Source of the DNA: Sphingobium yanoikuyae
GTDB lineage: Bacteria; Pseudomonadota; Alphaproteobacteria; Sphingomonadales; Sphingomonadaceae
Reading direction: 5' to 3'
Length of the DNA stretch: 64,000 nt
Assembly (NCBI RefSeq): GCF_013001025.1
Contig: NZ_CP053021.1
Coordinates: 1,302,001-1,366,000, forward strand
A model generated the notes under the pieces. That model did no database searches and was not told the origin of the DNA. It was given only the letters and a program-made list of their open reading frames with translations. Both the position numbers and the translations under genes were made by a program. This document shows, piece after piece, positions 1 to 7,967 of the stretch. The first letter of the stretch is position 1; the number at the start of each line of letters is the position of its first letter.

Positions 1-265
1 CCAGGGTGCGGCCCAGTTCCTCGATCACCAGGCCAAGGCTGAGATAACCGAAATCGGCGCCGCCATGGGCTTCCGGCACGATGATGCCGCACCAGCCCAT
101 CTGCGCCATTTCGGCCCAGGCGTCGGCATCATAGCCGTCCGATCCGCTGCCGCCGCCGCCGCCATGATCGTACAGGCCGCGCAGCGCGGTCACGGGCAGG
201 CGGTCGCGCACCCATTCCGACGCCATGTCCTTCAGCATCGTCTGTTCTTCGTTCAGCACCGCCAC
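1..265 (-). CDS. acyl-CoA dehydrogenase, N-terminal part (cut by window edge)
   Basis: The reading frame runs leftward off the window. The start is a GTG (complement of 263-265) preceded six bases upstream by GGGAGGA, a strong ribosome binding site; there is no better ATG. The visible 88 residues begin VAVLNEEQTMLKDMASEW and include a glycine run near residue 35 and the segment MGWCGIIVPEAHGGADFGY, which matches the N-terminal helical domain of FAD-dependent acyl-CoA dehydrogenases. It follows another acyl-CoA dehydrogenase by 46 bases in the same direction, so the two are probably cotranscribed and may form a heteromeric enzyme, as known for steroid-degrading dehydrogenase pairs. Active-site residues lie outside the window. 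Confidence 0.85.
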   Translation of the reverse strand, partial: MAVLNEEQTMLKDMASEWVRDRLPVTALRGLYDHGGGGGSGSDGYDADAWAEMAQMGWCGIIVPEAHGGADFGYLSLGLVIEELGRTL

Positions 266-311
266 GGCGCGTCCTCCCGCATCCTGTCTCTTCTCTCGTC
301 CTCGCCCATGC

Positions 312-1493
312 TCAGCCCGGCAGGCCCAGCGTGCGCTTGGCGGTGATATTGTTCTGCACCTCGTAGCTGCCGCCGTAGATGGAGAAGGCCTTGCTGTGCA
401 GCCAGGCGCGCGTCGCCTCCTTCTCGGCCGCGCTATAGGGATCGCCGGCCCAGCCCAGGCCGTCGGCGCCCATGATCTCGACCAGCAGCTCGGCCCGTTC
501 CTGGATGATGCCGGACCACAAATTCTTGAGTGCGGACACGCCATGGCTGGGGCCGCCATTCTTGGCTTCGGCGGCGAGCCGGCGGACCGTCGCCATATAG
601 GCTTCATGCCGCATCGCATTGCGCACCAGCCGGGCGCGCAGGTCCGGGCTGTCGATCCGCCCGAGCGCATCCGTGCCCAGATAATCGTGGGCCAGCGGGG
701 CGAGAGGGGTGATGTCGGCCTTCACCTCCGACAGGCTGTTGCGTTCGAATTGCAGCAGCCGCTTGGCGATGGTCCAGCCCTGGTTGACCTCGCCCACCAG
801 ATTGCCCTTGGGCACCTTCACATCGTTGAAGAAAACCTCGCAAAAATGGGTCGATCCGCTGATGAGGACGATCGGTCGCGCCTCGATCCCTTCGGATTGC
901 ATGTCGACCAGCAGGAAGCTGATGCCGCCCTGCTTGCGCTCGGTGTCGGTGCGGACGAGGACGAAACACCAGTCGGCCTGGTCGGCGCCCGATGTCCAGA
1001 TCTTCTGCCCGCTGACCAGCCAGTGGTCGCCCATGTCGATGCATTTGGTCTGGAGCGCGGCCAGGTCCGATCCCGCGCCGGGTTCGGAAAAGCCCTGGCA
1101 CCAGCGCCGTTCATGGCTGGCGATGAAAGGCAGATGTTCCAGCTTCTGTGCTTCGTCGCCATATTCCAGCAAGGTCGGGCCAAGCATCATCGTGCCATAG
1201 CTGCGGATCGGGTTGAAACCGCCGATCGCGGCCAGTTCCTCGCCGATGATCTTGCCATGGGCTTCGGTGAGGCCGGCGCCACCATAGCGCGGCGCCCAGG
1301 TCGGCACGCCCCAGCCCTTGTCGGTCATCCGCTCACGCCAGAGCTGGTAGTCGGCATTGGCGGCGGCGGCATGGGCGTCGCCCTGGAAGAGGAGGCCGGG
1401 CACATTGGTCAGCGCCGGCGGAAAATTCGCCTTCAGCCAGGCGCGCGCCTCCTGCCGGAATTCTTCTCTATCGATGGGCTCCATTTCCGCCAT
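312..1493 (-). CDS. acyl-CoA dehydrogenase, full length
   Basis: A 393-residue flavoprotein expected to introduce the alpha-beta double bond into an acyl-CoA. The flavin/substrate motif QGFSEPGAGSDLA is at about 133-145, the KIWTSGAD loop at about 164-171, and a C-terminal IYGGSYEVQNN segment at about 375-385. In medium-chain acyl-CoA dehydrogenase the catalytic Glu sits in YEGTSQIQ; here that place reads YGGSYEVQ, so this subunit may lack the usual base or use another residue. That fits a two-subunit enzyme with the adjacent dehydrogenase on its left. The start could be ATG 1493 or ATG 1484; the latter adds to the same family alignment. It is transcribed away from the P450 operon, with a shared operator-like word in the gap. 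Product is clear; substrate is not. Confidence 0.9.
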   Translation of the reverse strand: MAEMEPIDREEFRQEARAWLKANFPPALTNVPGLLFQGDAHAAAANADYQLWRERMTDKGWGVPTWAPRYGGAGLTEAHGKIIGEELAAIGGFNPIRSYGTMMLGPTLLEYGDEAQKLEHLPFIASHERRWCQGFSEPGAGSDLAALQTKCIDMGDHWLVSGQKIWTSGADQADWCFVLVRTDTERKQGGISFLLVDMQSEGIEARPIVLISGSTHFCEVFFNDVKVPKGNLVGEVNQGWTIAKRLLQFERNSLSEVKADITPLAPLAHDYLGTDALGRIDSPDLRARLVRNAMRHEAYMATVRRLAAEAKNGGPSHGVSALKNLWSGIIQERAELLVEIMGADGLGWAGDPYSAAEKEATRAWLHSKAFSIYGGSYEVQNNITAKRTLGLPG

Positions 1494-1600
1494 CCACTCA
1501 CATCCCTGTTCTGCTCGAAAGGCGAGCGCGCCGTCCCGGTGTTACCCGTCGGGCTGCTCGCGGCTTTCGGATGGCCGCTTGCGATCCATGACCGATTCCT

Positions 1601-1649
1601 TAGGTCAATATTGCACAGGTGGCTAGTTATATTTTGCACTCAAGGGTAA
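1601..1649 (-). promoter_or_regulatory. putative operator site A and promoter region of the acyl-CoA dehydrogenase pair
   Basis: This part of the 370-base gap between the leftward dehydrogenase and the rightward P450 contains TTTTGCAC at 1632-1639 followed by GGGTAA, and a weaker TATTGCACAGGT at 1609-1620. On the minus strand TTGACC (1608-1603) resembles a -35 element, and the 11-mer TAGGTCAATAT at 1601-1611 recurs exactly at 7735-7745 before the MFS gene. I read this as a regulator site plus leftward promoter; the -10 box is not clear. The rest of the gap (1494-1600, 1650-1761) shows no gene. Confidence 0.5.
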
Positions 1650-1761
1650 TTTTCATCCGCAACGGAAATCGCGAATTTTGCGCAATGTGACGGAAAAGCT
1701 TGGAAATGCGGTGGTGCCCGTGCTCCGCGCGCGGGAAAATATCGTAACGACGATTGCCCGA

Positions 1762-1806
1762 TTGACAGCCAGCGGCGTGCTCATAAACTATACCATAATG
1801 CAAAAT
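1762..1806 (+). promoter_or_regulatory. putative P450 operon promoter with operator site B
   Basis: TTGACA at 1762-1767 is a consensus -35 element; the A/T-rich AAACTA at 1785-1790 is the likely but weak -10 box with 17-base spacing. Directly downstream, around the expected transcription start, TGCAAAA with an ACC three to four bases to its left (1792-1805) is the complement of the TTTTGCA-GGT word found in the other three promoters of this locus. Position over the start site suggests repression, by inference only. Confidence 0.5.
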
Positions 1807-1863
1807 TGATAAGGCCGGTCCGACAGGATGCGAGAACCGGCCACCGCTGCAGGAGAGCGCATT

Positions 1864-3105
1864 ATGGAAACCATGGCCGCCCGTCCGATCCCGGCGCACG
1901 TGCCGCCCGACATGATCGGCAATTTCAGCCTGTTCAGTTCGCCGGGGCTGGAGCCGACGCCCAATGGCGACCCGCAGGCGGCGAGCGCGGTGGTGCATGA
2001 TGGACCGCGCATCTTCTATTCGCCGGTCAATACCCGCGACGGCAAGGGCACATGGGTCATCACGCGCGCGCAGGACCAGCGACGGGTGCTGCAGGATCCC
2101 GAAACCTTCTCCAGCCACCGCAGCATCTTCGCCTCGGCACTGGGCGAAAGCTGGCCAATGATCCCGCTGGAGCTGGACCCGCCCGAACATGGCAAGTTCC
2201 GCTCGCTGCTCAACCCGCTGCTGTCGCCCAAGCGGGTAATGGCGCTGGAGACGGCGGTGCGCGAAAGGGCGAGCGTGCTGATCGACCGGATCGCGGCGTC
2301 GGGCACCAGCTGCGACGTGATGACCGATTTTGCTTTCCCCTTCGCGGTTAATATCTTCCTGCGCTTCCTGGGCCTGTCGGACGATAGGCTGGACGAATTT
2401 GTCGGTTGGGCCAATGACCTGTTGCATGGCGACAATGTGAAGCGGCCGGCGGCAGCGCGCACGATCGTTGCCTTCATCGACGAATTGTCGGCCGACCGGC
2501 GTCGGCAGCCGGTCGATGATTTCATGTCCTTCCTGGTGCAGTCGCGGATCGACGACCGGCCGCTGACCGACATGGAGATCAGGGGCACGGGCGTGCTGCT
2601 GTTCATCGCCGGGCTGGACACGGTGGCGGCCGCGATCGGCTTTGATCTCAACTATCTGGCGCGGCATCAGGCGGACCAGCAATGGCTGCGCGACGACCCC
2701 AAGCGGATCGTGCTGGCGGCGGAGGAATTGCTGCGCGCCTATCCGACGGTGCAGATGATCCGGGTCGCGACGAAGGACGTGGATTTCGAGGGCGCGCCGA
2801 TCCGCAAGGGCGACTATGTGTCCTGCGCGACGATGATCGCCAATCGCGATCCGCTGGAATTTGCCGATCCCGCACGCATCGACCTGGCGCGCGAGGATAA
2901 TCGCCATACCGCCTTTGCCTATGGGCCGCATCGCTGCCTGGGGTCGCATCTGGCGCGGCGCGAGATCGTCGTGGGGCTGGAGGAATGGCTGAAACGCATC
3001 CCGACCTTCCGCATCAAGTCCGGCACCGCGCCGGTCACCTATGGCGGCCATGTGTTCGGGATCGAAAACCTGATCCTCGACTGGTCGCAGGAGGATGCGG
3101 CATGA
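1864..3105 (+). CDS. cytochrome P450
   Basis: A 413-residue soluble haem monooxygenase. The I-helix oxygen-activation motif AGLDT is at 249-253, the ExxR pair of the K helix at E288 and R291, and the haem-binding loop FAYGPHRCLG at 351-360 with the thiolate ligand Cys358. I chose ATG 1864 because AGGAGA lies eight bases before it; an upstream in-frame ATG at 1828 has a poorer site. The stop overlaps the next start (ATGA at 3102-3105), so it is coupled to the ferredoxin that should feed it electrons. No ferredoxin reductase is in the window. With the acyl-CoA and aldehyde dehydrogenases nearby it probably hydroxylates an aliphatic or terpenoid substrate, but the CYP family cannot be fixed by eye. 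Confidence 0.93.
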   Translation: METMAARPIPAHVPPDMIGNFSLFSSPGLEPTPNGDPQAASAVVHDGPRIFYSPVNTRDGKGTWVITRAQDQRRVLQDPETFSSHRSIFASALGESWPMIPLELDPPEHGKFRSLLNPLLSPKRVMALETAVRERASVLIDRIAASGTSCDVMTDFAFPFAVNIFLRFLGLSDDRLDEFVGWANDLLHGDNVKRPAAARTIVAFIDELSADRRRQPVDDFMSFLVQSRIDDRPLTDMEIRGTGVLLFIAGLDTVAAAIGFDLNYLARHQADQQWLRDDPKRIVLAAEELLRAYPTVQMIRVATKDVDFEGAPIRKGDYVSCATMIANRDPLEFADPARIDLAREDNRHTAFAYGPHRCLGSHLARREIVVGLEEWLKRIPTFRIKSGTAPVTYGGHVFGIENLILDWSQEDAA

Positions 3106-3293
3106 AGATCATCGTGCATCGCGAGAAATGCCAGGGCCATGCCCGCTGCTGGGCGATGGCGCCCGACATCTTCGAGCTGGATGACGAGGGCTATATCATG
3201 CCCGGCGACATCGATGTGTCGGAAGAGCAGGAAAGGCTGGCCTGGATGGGCGCCAAATCCTGCCCCGAACGCGCGCTCGACATCCAGAAATGA
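3102..3293 (+). CDS. 3Fe-4S ferredoxin, P450 redox partner
   Basis: A 63-residue protein with Cys10, Cys16 and Cys54-Pro; the usual second cysteine of a four-iron cluster is His13 in CQGHARC. That pattern is typical of the single-cluster ferredoxins that serve bacterial P450s. It overlaps the P450 stop by four bases and its own stop overlaps the start of the following hydrolase (ATGA at 3290-3293), so the three genes are translationally coupled. Cytoplasmic; expected to pass electrons to the haem of the P450. Confidence 0.92.
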   Translation: MKIIVHREKCQGHARCWAMAPDIFELDDEGYIMPGDIDVSEEQERLAWMGAKSCPERALDIQK

Positions 3294-4696
3294 GAAGCTC
3301 CCTGCTGGCCCTTGGTGGCCTTGTCGCGCTGGCATCCGGCCCGGCTATGGCGGCGGAACTGCGCCCCGACCAGATCGCCTTTCGCGATATCTATCGCGAA
3401 CTGGTGGAGACCGACACCAGCGCCCCGACCGGCAGTTGCACCGTCGCGGCAGGCCGGATTCTCGATCGGCTGCGCAAGGCCGGGTTCGGGCCGGACCGCG
3501 CCGAGGTCTTCGTGCCGGAGGGGCATGAGAAGGATGGCGGCCTGATCGCCCGGATCGAGGGGAGCGATCCGCGCGCCGCGCCGATGCTGCTGGTCGATCA
3601 TATCGATGTGGTCGCCGCCCGGCGCGAGGATTGGCCGCGCGATCCGTTCCGCCTGACCGAGGAGAAGGGCTATTTCATCGGGCGCGGGGTGATCGACGAC
3701 AAGGCGCTGTCGGCGATCTGGATCGACAGCCTGATCCGGATGCAGGCGGCGGGCTTTCGTCCCCGGCGCACGATCAAAGTTGCGCTGACCTGTGGCGAGG
3801 AAAGCAGCGATGCGGTGAACGGCGTCGACTGGCTGCTACGCAACCGGCGCGATGCGGTGCAGGCGGGCTTTGCCCTGAACGAGGGTGGCTATGGCATCAG
3901 CGACAAGGATGGCCGGCCGATCGCCCTCTATCTGGCGGTGGGCGAGAAATATGCGCAGAGCTTCACGATCGAGGCGCGCAACAGCGGTGGCCATAGCAGC
4001 CGGCCGCGTCCCGACAATGCGATCTATGACCTGGCCGATGCGCTGGAGGCGGTCCGTCGGCTGTCATTCCCGATCCGGCTCAACCCGACCAATCGCGGCT
4101 ATTTCACCCGCATGGGGCCGATCGTCGGCGGCGTGATGGGGCAGACGATGGAGCGGCTGGGCCAGGGGCTGGACGATGCCGCAACGGTCGCGACGGTGAC
4201 GGGCGACGTCACCTATAATGCGATGCTGCGCACCACCTGTGTCGCGACGCAGGTGGAGGCGGGCCATGCCGAAAACGCGCTGCCGCAGCGGGCGCAGGCG
4301 ACGATCCAGTGCCGTCTATTTCCCGGCGACAGGGTGGAGGATGTCGAGGCGCGGCTGCGCGCGGCGCTGCCGTCCGGCATTGCCCTGACGCGCAAGGGCG
4401 ACAAGGGGGCGCCGGCCGTGCCGCCGCCGCTCGATCCCCGGATCATGGGACCGGCCGAAAAACTGGCGCAGCGGCATTTCCCCGGCATTCCGGTGGTGCC
4501 CAACCTGCTGACCGCCGGCACCGATGGCCGCTATCTCAGCGCGGCGGGTATCCCGACCTATGGCGTGCCGGGCATCTTCCTCGATCCCGACGGCAATGGC
4601 GCGCATGGGGTGGACGAGCGCATCCGGGTGAAGAGCGTCTATGATGGGCGCGACTATCTCTATGCGCTGATCCGCGCCTATGCCGAGGGGCGCTGA
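3290..4696 (+). CDS. exported M20-family metallohydrolase
   Basis: A 468-residue protein with a signal peptide of about 22 residues (hydrophobic stretch ending AMAAE), so it should act in the periplasm. M20/M28-type metal ligands are visible: His104 and Asp106 in VDHIDVV, Asp136/137 in GRGVIDDK, and the general-base pair Glu170-Glu171 in TCGEES. A C-terminal AHGVDERI segment carries another expected ligand. M20 enzymes cleave amide bonds of peptides, acyl-amino acids or carbamoyl compounds. It is coupled to the P450 and ferredoxin, which suggests that the substrate, or a conjugate of it, is hydrolysed in the periplasm before or after oxidation; the bond cleaved is unknown. Confidence 0.88.
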   Translation: MRSSLLALGGLVALASGPAMAAELRPDQIAFRDIYRELVETDTSAPTGSCTVAAGRILDRLRKAGFGPDRAEVFVPEGHEKDGGLIARIEGSDPRAAPMLLVDHIDVVAARREDWPRDPFRLTEEKGYFIGRGVIDDKALSAIWIDSLIRMQAAGFRPRRTIKVALTCGEESSDAVNGVDWLLRNRRDAVQAGFALNEGGYGISDKDGRPIALYLAVGEKYAQSFTIEARNSGGHSSRPRPDNAIYDLADALEAVRRLSFPIRLNPTNRGYFTRMGPIVGGVMGQTMERLGQGLDDAATVATVTGDVTYNAMLRTTCVATQVEAGHAENALPQRAQATIQCRLFPGDRVEDVEARLRAALPSGIALTRKGDKGAPAVPPPLDPRIMGPAEKLAQRHFPGIPVVPNLLTAGTDGRYLSAAGIPTYGVPGIFLDPDGNGAHGVDERIRVKSVYDGRDYLYALIRAYAEGR

Positions 4697-4708
4697 CCGG
4701 CCCCTCGG
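4683..4708. terminator. hairpin between convergent genes
   Basis: CCGAGGGG at 4683-4690 pairs with CCCCTCGG at 4701-4708 across the stop of the hydrolase. An alternative pairing GCTGACC/GGTCAGC overlaps it. There is no T-run on either strand, so it may be a weak bidirectional terminator or act with Rho. Confidence 0.4.
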
Positions 4709-4718
4709 TCAGCGGCGC

Positions 4719-6194
4719 TCAGGTGCGGATCCACACGCCCTTGGTCTGGAGATAGGCGTCGATATGCTCGGCGCCGCCCTCCCGCCCATAGCCGCTCATC
4801 TTGTAGCCGCCGAACGGGACCGACGGGTCCATGGCGAAATAATGGTTCACCCAGATGGAGCCGGCGCGGATGCGCTTGACCGCGGTCATGGCCTTGCCGA
4901 TGTCGCGGGTCCATACCCCGCCGGCGAGGCCGAAGCGGGTGGCGTTGGCGCGGCCGATCACCTCGTCCAGGCTGTCGAAGGGCAGGATGCAGGAGACGGG
5001 CCCGAAAATTTCCTCGCGGGCGATCCGCATTTCGTCGGTCACATCGGCGAAGATGGTCGGGGCGACCCAATGGCCCTTGTCGAGCGCGCCGCCGGTGACG
5101 CGATGGCCGCCGGTGACGAGCCGGGCGCCCTCCTGCGGGCCGATGTCGAGATAGGAGGAGACGCGGGCGAACTGCTTGGCCGATACCAGCGGGCCGATCA
5201 CGGTTTCGGGATCGAGGCTGGGGCCGATCTTGAGATTGGCGGCGAAGGCGGCGATGCGCTGCACCATTTCCTCATAGACCGGCCGTTCGACGAACAGGCG
5301 GGTGCCGGCGGCGCAGACCTGACCCGAATTGTTGAACACGCCCATCGCGGCGGCCGGGGTGGCGGCGTCGAGATCGGCATCGGCGCAGATGATGTTGGGC
5401 GACTTGCCGCCCAGTTCCATCGTCACCTTCTTCACCGATCCGGCCGAGGCGGCGATGATCCGCTGGCCGGTCTCGCACGAGCCGGTGAAGGCGATCTTGT
5501 CGACGTCGGGATGGGCGGAAAGGGCCGCGCCGGTCTCGCCCGCGCCGGTGACGACATTGACGACGCCGGGCGGCACGCCCGCCTCCAGGCAGAGTTCGGC
5601 AAAGCGCAGCGGGCTGAGCGAGGCATCCTCGGCCGGCTTCAGGACGATGGTGCAGCCGGTGGCCAGTACCGGGCCGATCTTCCAGGCGGCGCTGAACAGC
5701 GGCCCGTTCCAGGGGATGATCGCGCCGACGACGCCGACCGGCTCCTTGAGCGTGTAGGACAGGAGATCGACCGGAAAGCTGTTGGACAAAGTCTCGCCAT
5801 GGATGGCGGTGGCGGCGCCGGCGAAATGGCGCAGCGATCGCTGCAACATGCCGCGCAGCCCCATGGCGGCGGTGATCGGCCGGCCCATCTCGATCACGTC
5901 GAGCAGGGCGAGATCCTGGAACTCGGCATCGACCAGGTCGGCGAGGCGCAGCAGCACCGCCTGGCGCTCGGCCGGCTTGAACCGGCTCCATGGCCCTTCG
6001 AAGGCGGCGCGCGCGGCGCGCACGGCGCGGTCGACATCCTCGGCGCCGGCCAGCGCCAGTTCGGCGACCAGTTCGCCGGTGGACGCGCTGAAGCTCTGGA
6101 AGCGCTTGCCCGACAGGGCGTCGACATGCTGGCCGTCGATCAGCAACTGCTTGGGCTTGCCGTCGATGAAAGCGGGGCGGCGGGTTTCGATCAT
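4719..6194 (-). CDS. NAD(P)-dependent aldehyde dehydrogenase
   Basis: A 491-residue enzyme, usual length for the aldehyde dehydrogenase superfamily. The general-base region VTMELGGKSPNI is near residue 255 and the catalytic cysteine sits in NNSGQVCAAG near residue 290. The C-terminal MSGYGREGG and GVWIRT ending are typical of class 1/2 enzymes. AAAGGACATAAAG precedes the ATG. It lies 26 bases after the MFS gene in the same direction, so the two form an operon. It probably oxidises an aldehyde produced from a P450-made alcohol to the acid that is then activated to a CoA ester; that role is inferred from context. Confidence 0.93.
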   Translation of the reverse strand: MIETRRPAFIDGKPKQLLIDGQHVDALSGKRFQSFSASTGELVAELALAGAEDVDRAVRAARAAFEGPWSRFKPAERQAVLLRLADLVDAEFQDLALLDVIEMGRPITAAMGLRGMLQRSLRHFAGAATAIHGETLSNSFPVDLLSYTLKEPVGVVGAIIPWNGPLFSAAWKIGPVLATGCTIVLKPAEDASLSPLRFAELCLEAGVPPGVVNVVTGAGETGAALSAHPDVDKIAFTGSCETGQRIIAASAGSVKKVTMELGGKSPNIICADADLDAATPAAAMGVFNNSGQVCAAGTRLFVERPVYEEMVQRIAAFAANLKIGPSLDPETVIGPLVSAKQFARVSSYLDIGPQEGARLVTGGHRVTGGALDKGHWVAPTIFADVTDEMRIAREEIFGPVSCILPFDSLDEVIGRANATRFGLAGGVWTRDIGKAMTAVKRIRAGSIWVNHYFAMDPSVPFGGYKMSGYGREGGAEHIDAYLQTKGVWIRT

Positions 6195-6220
6195 CTTTAT
6201 GTCCTTTCGGGAACAGCCGG

Positions 6221-7603
6221 TCAGACCGGCTCGCCTTCATGGGCGCGGCGCATCGAGGCGCGGCCGAGGGCGAAGAGAAGGGCGGCGGGCAGCAGCACGC
6301 AGAAGACGCTGGTAATGAGCGAGAGGCCCACCTTCATCTCGTCGCTCCACAGCTTGTCGGTGACGAGGCCGATGAAGGCCGGGCCGCCGGCCATGGCGAT
6401 GAGGCCCGATGCCAGCACATAGAGGGCCGAGACGCGGCCGCGCAGATAGGCCGGAGTGACGACCTGGACGGTGGCCGGCCCCATGCTGGCGGTCGAGAGG
6501 ATCAGCGCCATGAAGCACCAGTAGCAGGCGACCGTGGCCCAGGGGCTGGCGACCAGGAAGGCGGCGATGCCGAAGGGGGCGGCGGCCAGCACGGTCATCA
6601 GGCACCAGAAGAGATGCGCGTCCTTGCGCCCCCGGCGATAGAGGCGATCGACGGTCCAGCCATGGAGCGGGATCAGCGCCGCGGCAGCGATTTGGGCGAT
6701 GCCGATCACCGGGCCGATCTGTGCCGGCTGCCAGCCATGGACGCGAGCGAGATAGACTGGCGTCCAGAGCTGGAAGCCGATGGTGGCGGCATAGGCGAAG
6801 CCGAAGCCGACAAAGGCGGCGGTGTAGAGCGGCTTGTGCCGGCGGATATAGGCCCATGCCTCGCCATAGCCCGCGCCCGCGCTCACGGCCTTGCGCCGGG
6901 GCGGCTCGCGGAACAGGAAGACGAGGAAGGCGAGCAGGATGCCGGGCGCGCCGGTCATGATGAACACCTGCTGCCAGGGTTGGAGCGTGCCGAAGAGCGG
7001 CCAGGTGGCAGGGCCGGCCTTCATCGCCGCGCCGACGATCGGGCCGCCCAGCAGGAAGACGATGCCCGCGCCCATGACGCCGCCCATGATGAAGACCGAC
7101 ATGGCGAGCGAGACGCGGTGCGGGGGGAAGCTGTCGCCGACGACCGAATAGCTGCCGGTGCCAAAGCCCGACTCGCCCGCGCCCACCCCGGCCCGCGCCA
7201 TGGCAAGGCCGATGAAGCTGCCGGCAAGGCCGCAGGAGGCGGCGGCGATGCTCCAGACCGTGACCGATAGATAGAGGACGATGCGGCGGCTGAACCGGTC
7301 GAGCGCCATGCCGAGCGGGATGGCGCACAGGCAAAAGAGGACGGCGAAGGCCGGCCCCTGAAGCAGGCTGATCTGGAGGTCGGAGAGACCCAGATCCTGT
7401 TTGATCGGGCCGACCATCAGCGCCATGATGTTCCGGTCGGTCAGCGACAGGATATAGAGCAGGAACAGGATCGCGACCGTCAGCCAGCCCATGAAGGGGC
7501 TGGGATATTCGGCGGTGGCCGGGGCAGGGGGCGGCGGCGCGGGGCTGTCGATCGGCGCTGAGGATGACGGCGAAGCTGACAGGGACAAGGCAGGTTCGCT
7601 CAT
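6221..7603 (-). CDS. MFS transporter
   Basis: About 460 residues with twelve predicted membrane helices. The first helix follows a proline-rich cytoplasmic N-terminus, and ALDRFSRRIVL is the conserved loop between helices 2 and 3. The central loop and repeated glycine-rich helices fit the major facilitator superfamily, nearest in feel to the spinster or aromatic-acid groups. The start at 7603 (MSEPALSLSAS) fits best with the family; earlier in-frame starts would add about 40 residues with no transporter character. It is the first gene of a leftward operon with the aldehyde dehydrogenase and diverges from the TonB receptor, so it may bring the substrate across the inner membrane after the receptor has taken it through the outer one. 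Confidence 0.85.
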   Translation of the reverse strand: MSEPALSLSASPSSSAPIDSPAPPPPAPATAEYPSPFMGWLTVAILFLLYILSLTDRNIMALMVGPIKQDLGLSDLQISLLQGPAFAVLFCLCAIPLGMALDRFSRRIVLYLSVTVWSIAAASCGLAGSFIGLAMARAGVGAGESGFGTGSYSVVGDSFPPHRVSLAMSVFIMGGVMGAGIVFLLGGPIVGAAMKAGPATWPLFGTLQPWQQVFIMTGAPGILLAFLVFLFREPPRRKAVSAGAGYGEAWAYIRRHKPLYTAAFVGFGFAYAATIGFQLWTPVYLARVHGWQPAQIGPVIGIAQIAAAALIPLHGWTVDRLYRRGRKDAHLFWCLMTVLAAAPFGIAAFLVASPWATVACYWCFMALILSTASMGPATVQVVTPAYLRGRVSALYVLASGLIAMAGGPAFIGLVTDKLWSDEMKVGLSLITSVFCVLLPAALLFALGRASMRRAHEGEPV

Positions 7604-7722
7604 CGGTGGAACGCCCTGATTATTACCGATTCTCTGTTGTGCAGGCTCGACACCGACCTTCTCCATCCTGATCGCCGTGCCTGGTCCGCGGAGCGGCACG
7701 ATCTGTTGCCGGCATAACGCAC

Positions 7723-7745
7723 ATTTTTGCACCGTAGGTCAATAT
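7723..7745 (-). promoter_or_regulatory. putative MFS promoter with operator site C
   Basis: On the minus strand TTGACC (7743-7738 region) resembles a -35 element, with CGTTAT 17 bases downstream as a poor -10 box. TTTTGCAC at 7725-7732 with GGT at 7737-7739 lies inside this promoter. The overlapping TAGGTCAATAT (7735-7745) is repeated exactly at 1601-1611 before the acyl-CoA dehydrogenase. Confidence 0.5.
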
Positions 7746-7842
7746 ATGATGCGCCGCTTTTCGCGGCTTTATCCCCTGTCCCTAATAAGAAGGCCGGATT
7801 TCCGTTGCGGCAAGGGGGCAAATTCTTTTCGATCAAACATTT

Positions 7843-7890
7843 ACCACTGGTGCAAAATTAGTTGACATCCACCGCTGGAGCGATAGAAAT
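7843..7890 (+). promoter_or_regulatory. putative TonB-receptor promoter with operator site D
   Basis: ACC-n4-GTGCAAAA at 7843-7857 is the complement of the locus-wide TTTTGCAC-n4-GGT word and ends four bases before a consensus -35 TTGACA at 7862-7867. A weak A/T-rich -10 (AGAAAT) follows at 7885-7890 with 17-base spacing. The start codon is at 7968, leaving an untranslated leader of about 70 bases in which I see no riboswitch-like structure. Confidence 0.5.
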
Positions 7891-7967
7891 AAAAATGCAC
7901 ACCGGGATAATAATGACAGGTGTGGGCCAACGAGCCGACACATTGCGTCCAGGGAGAGGAAAGACCA

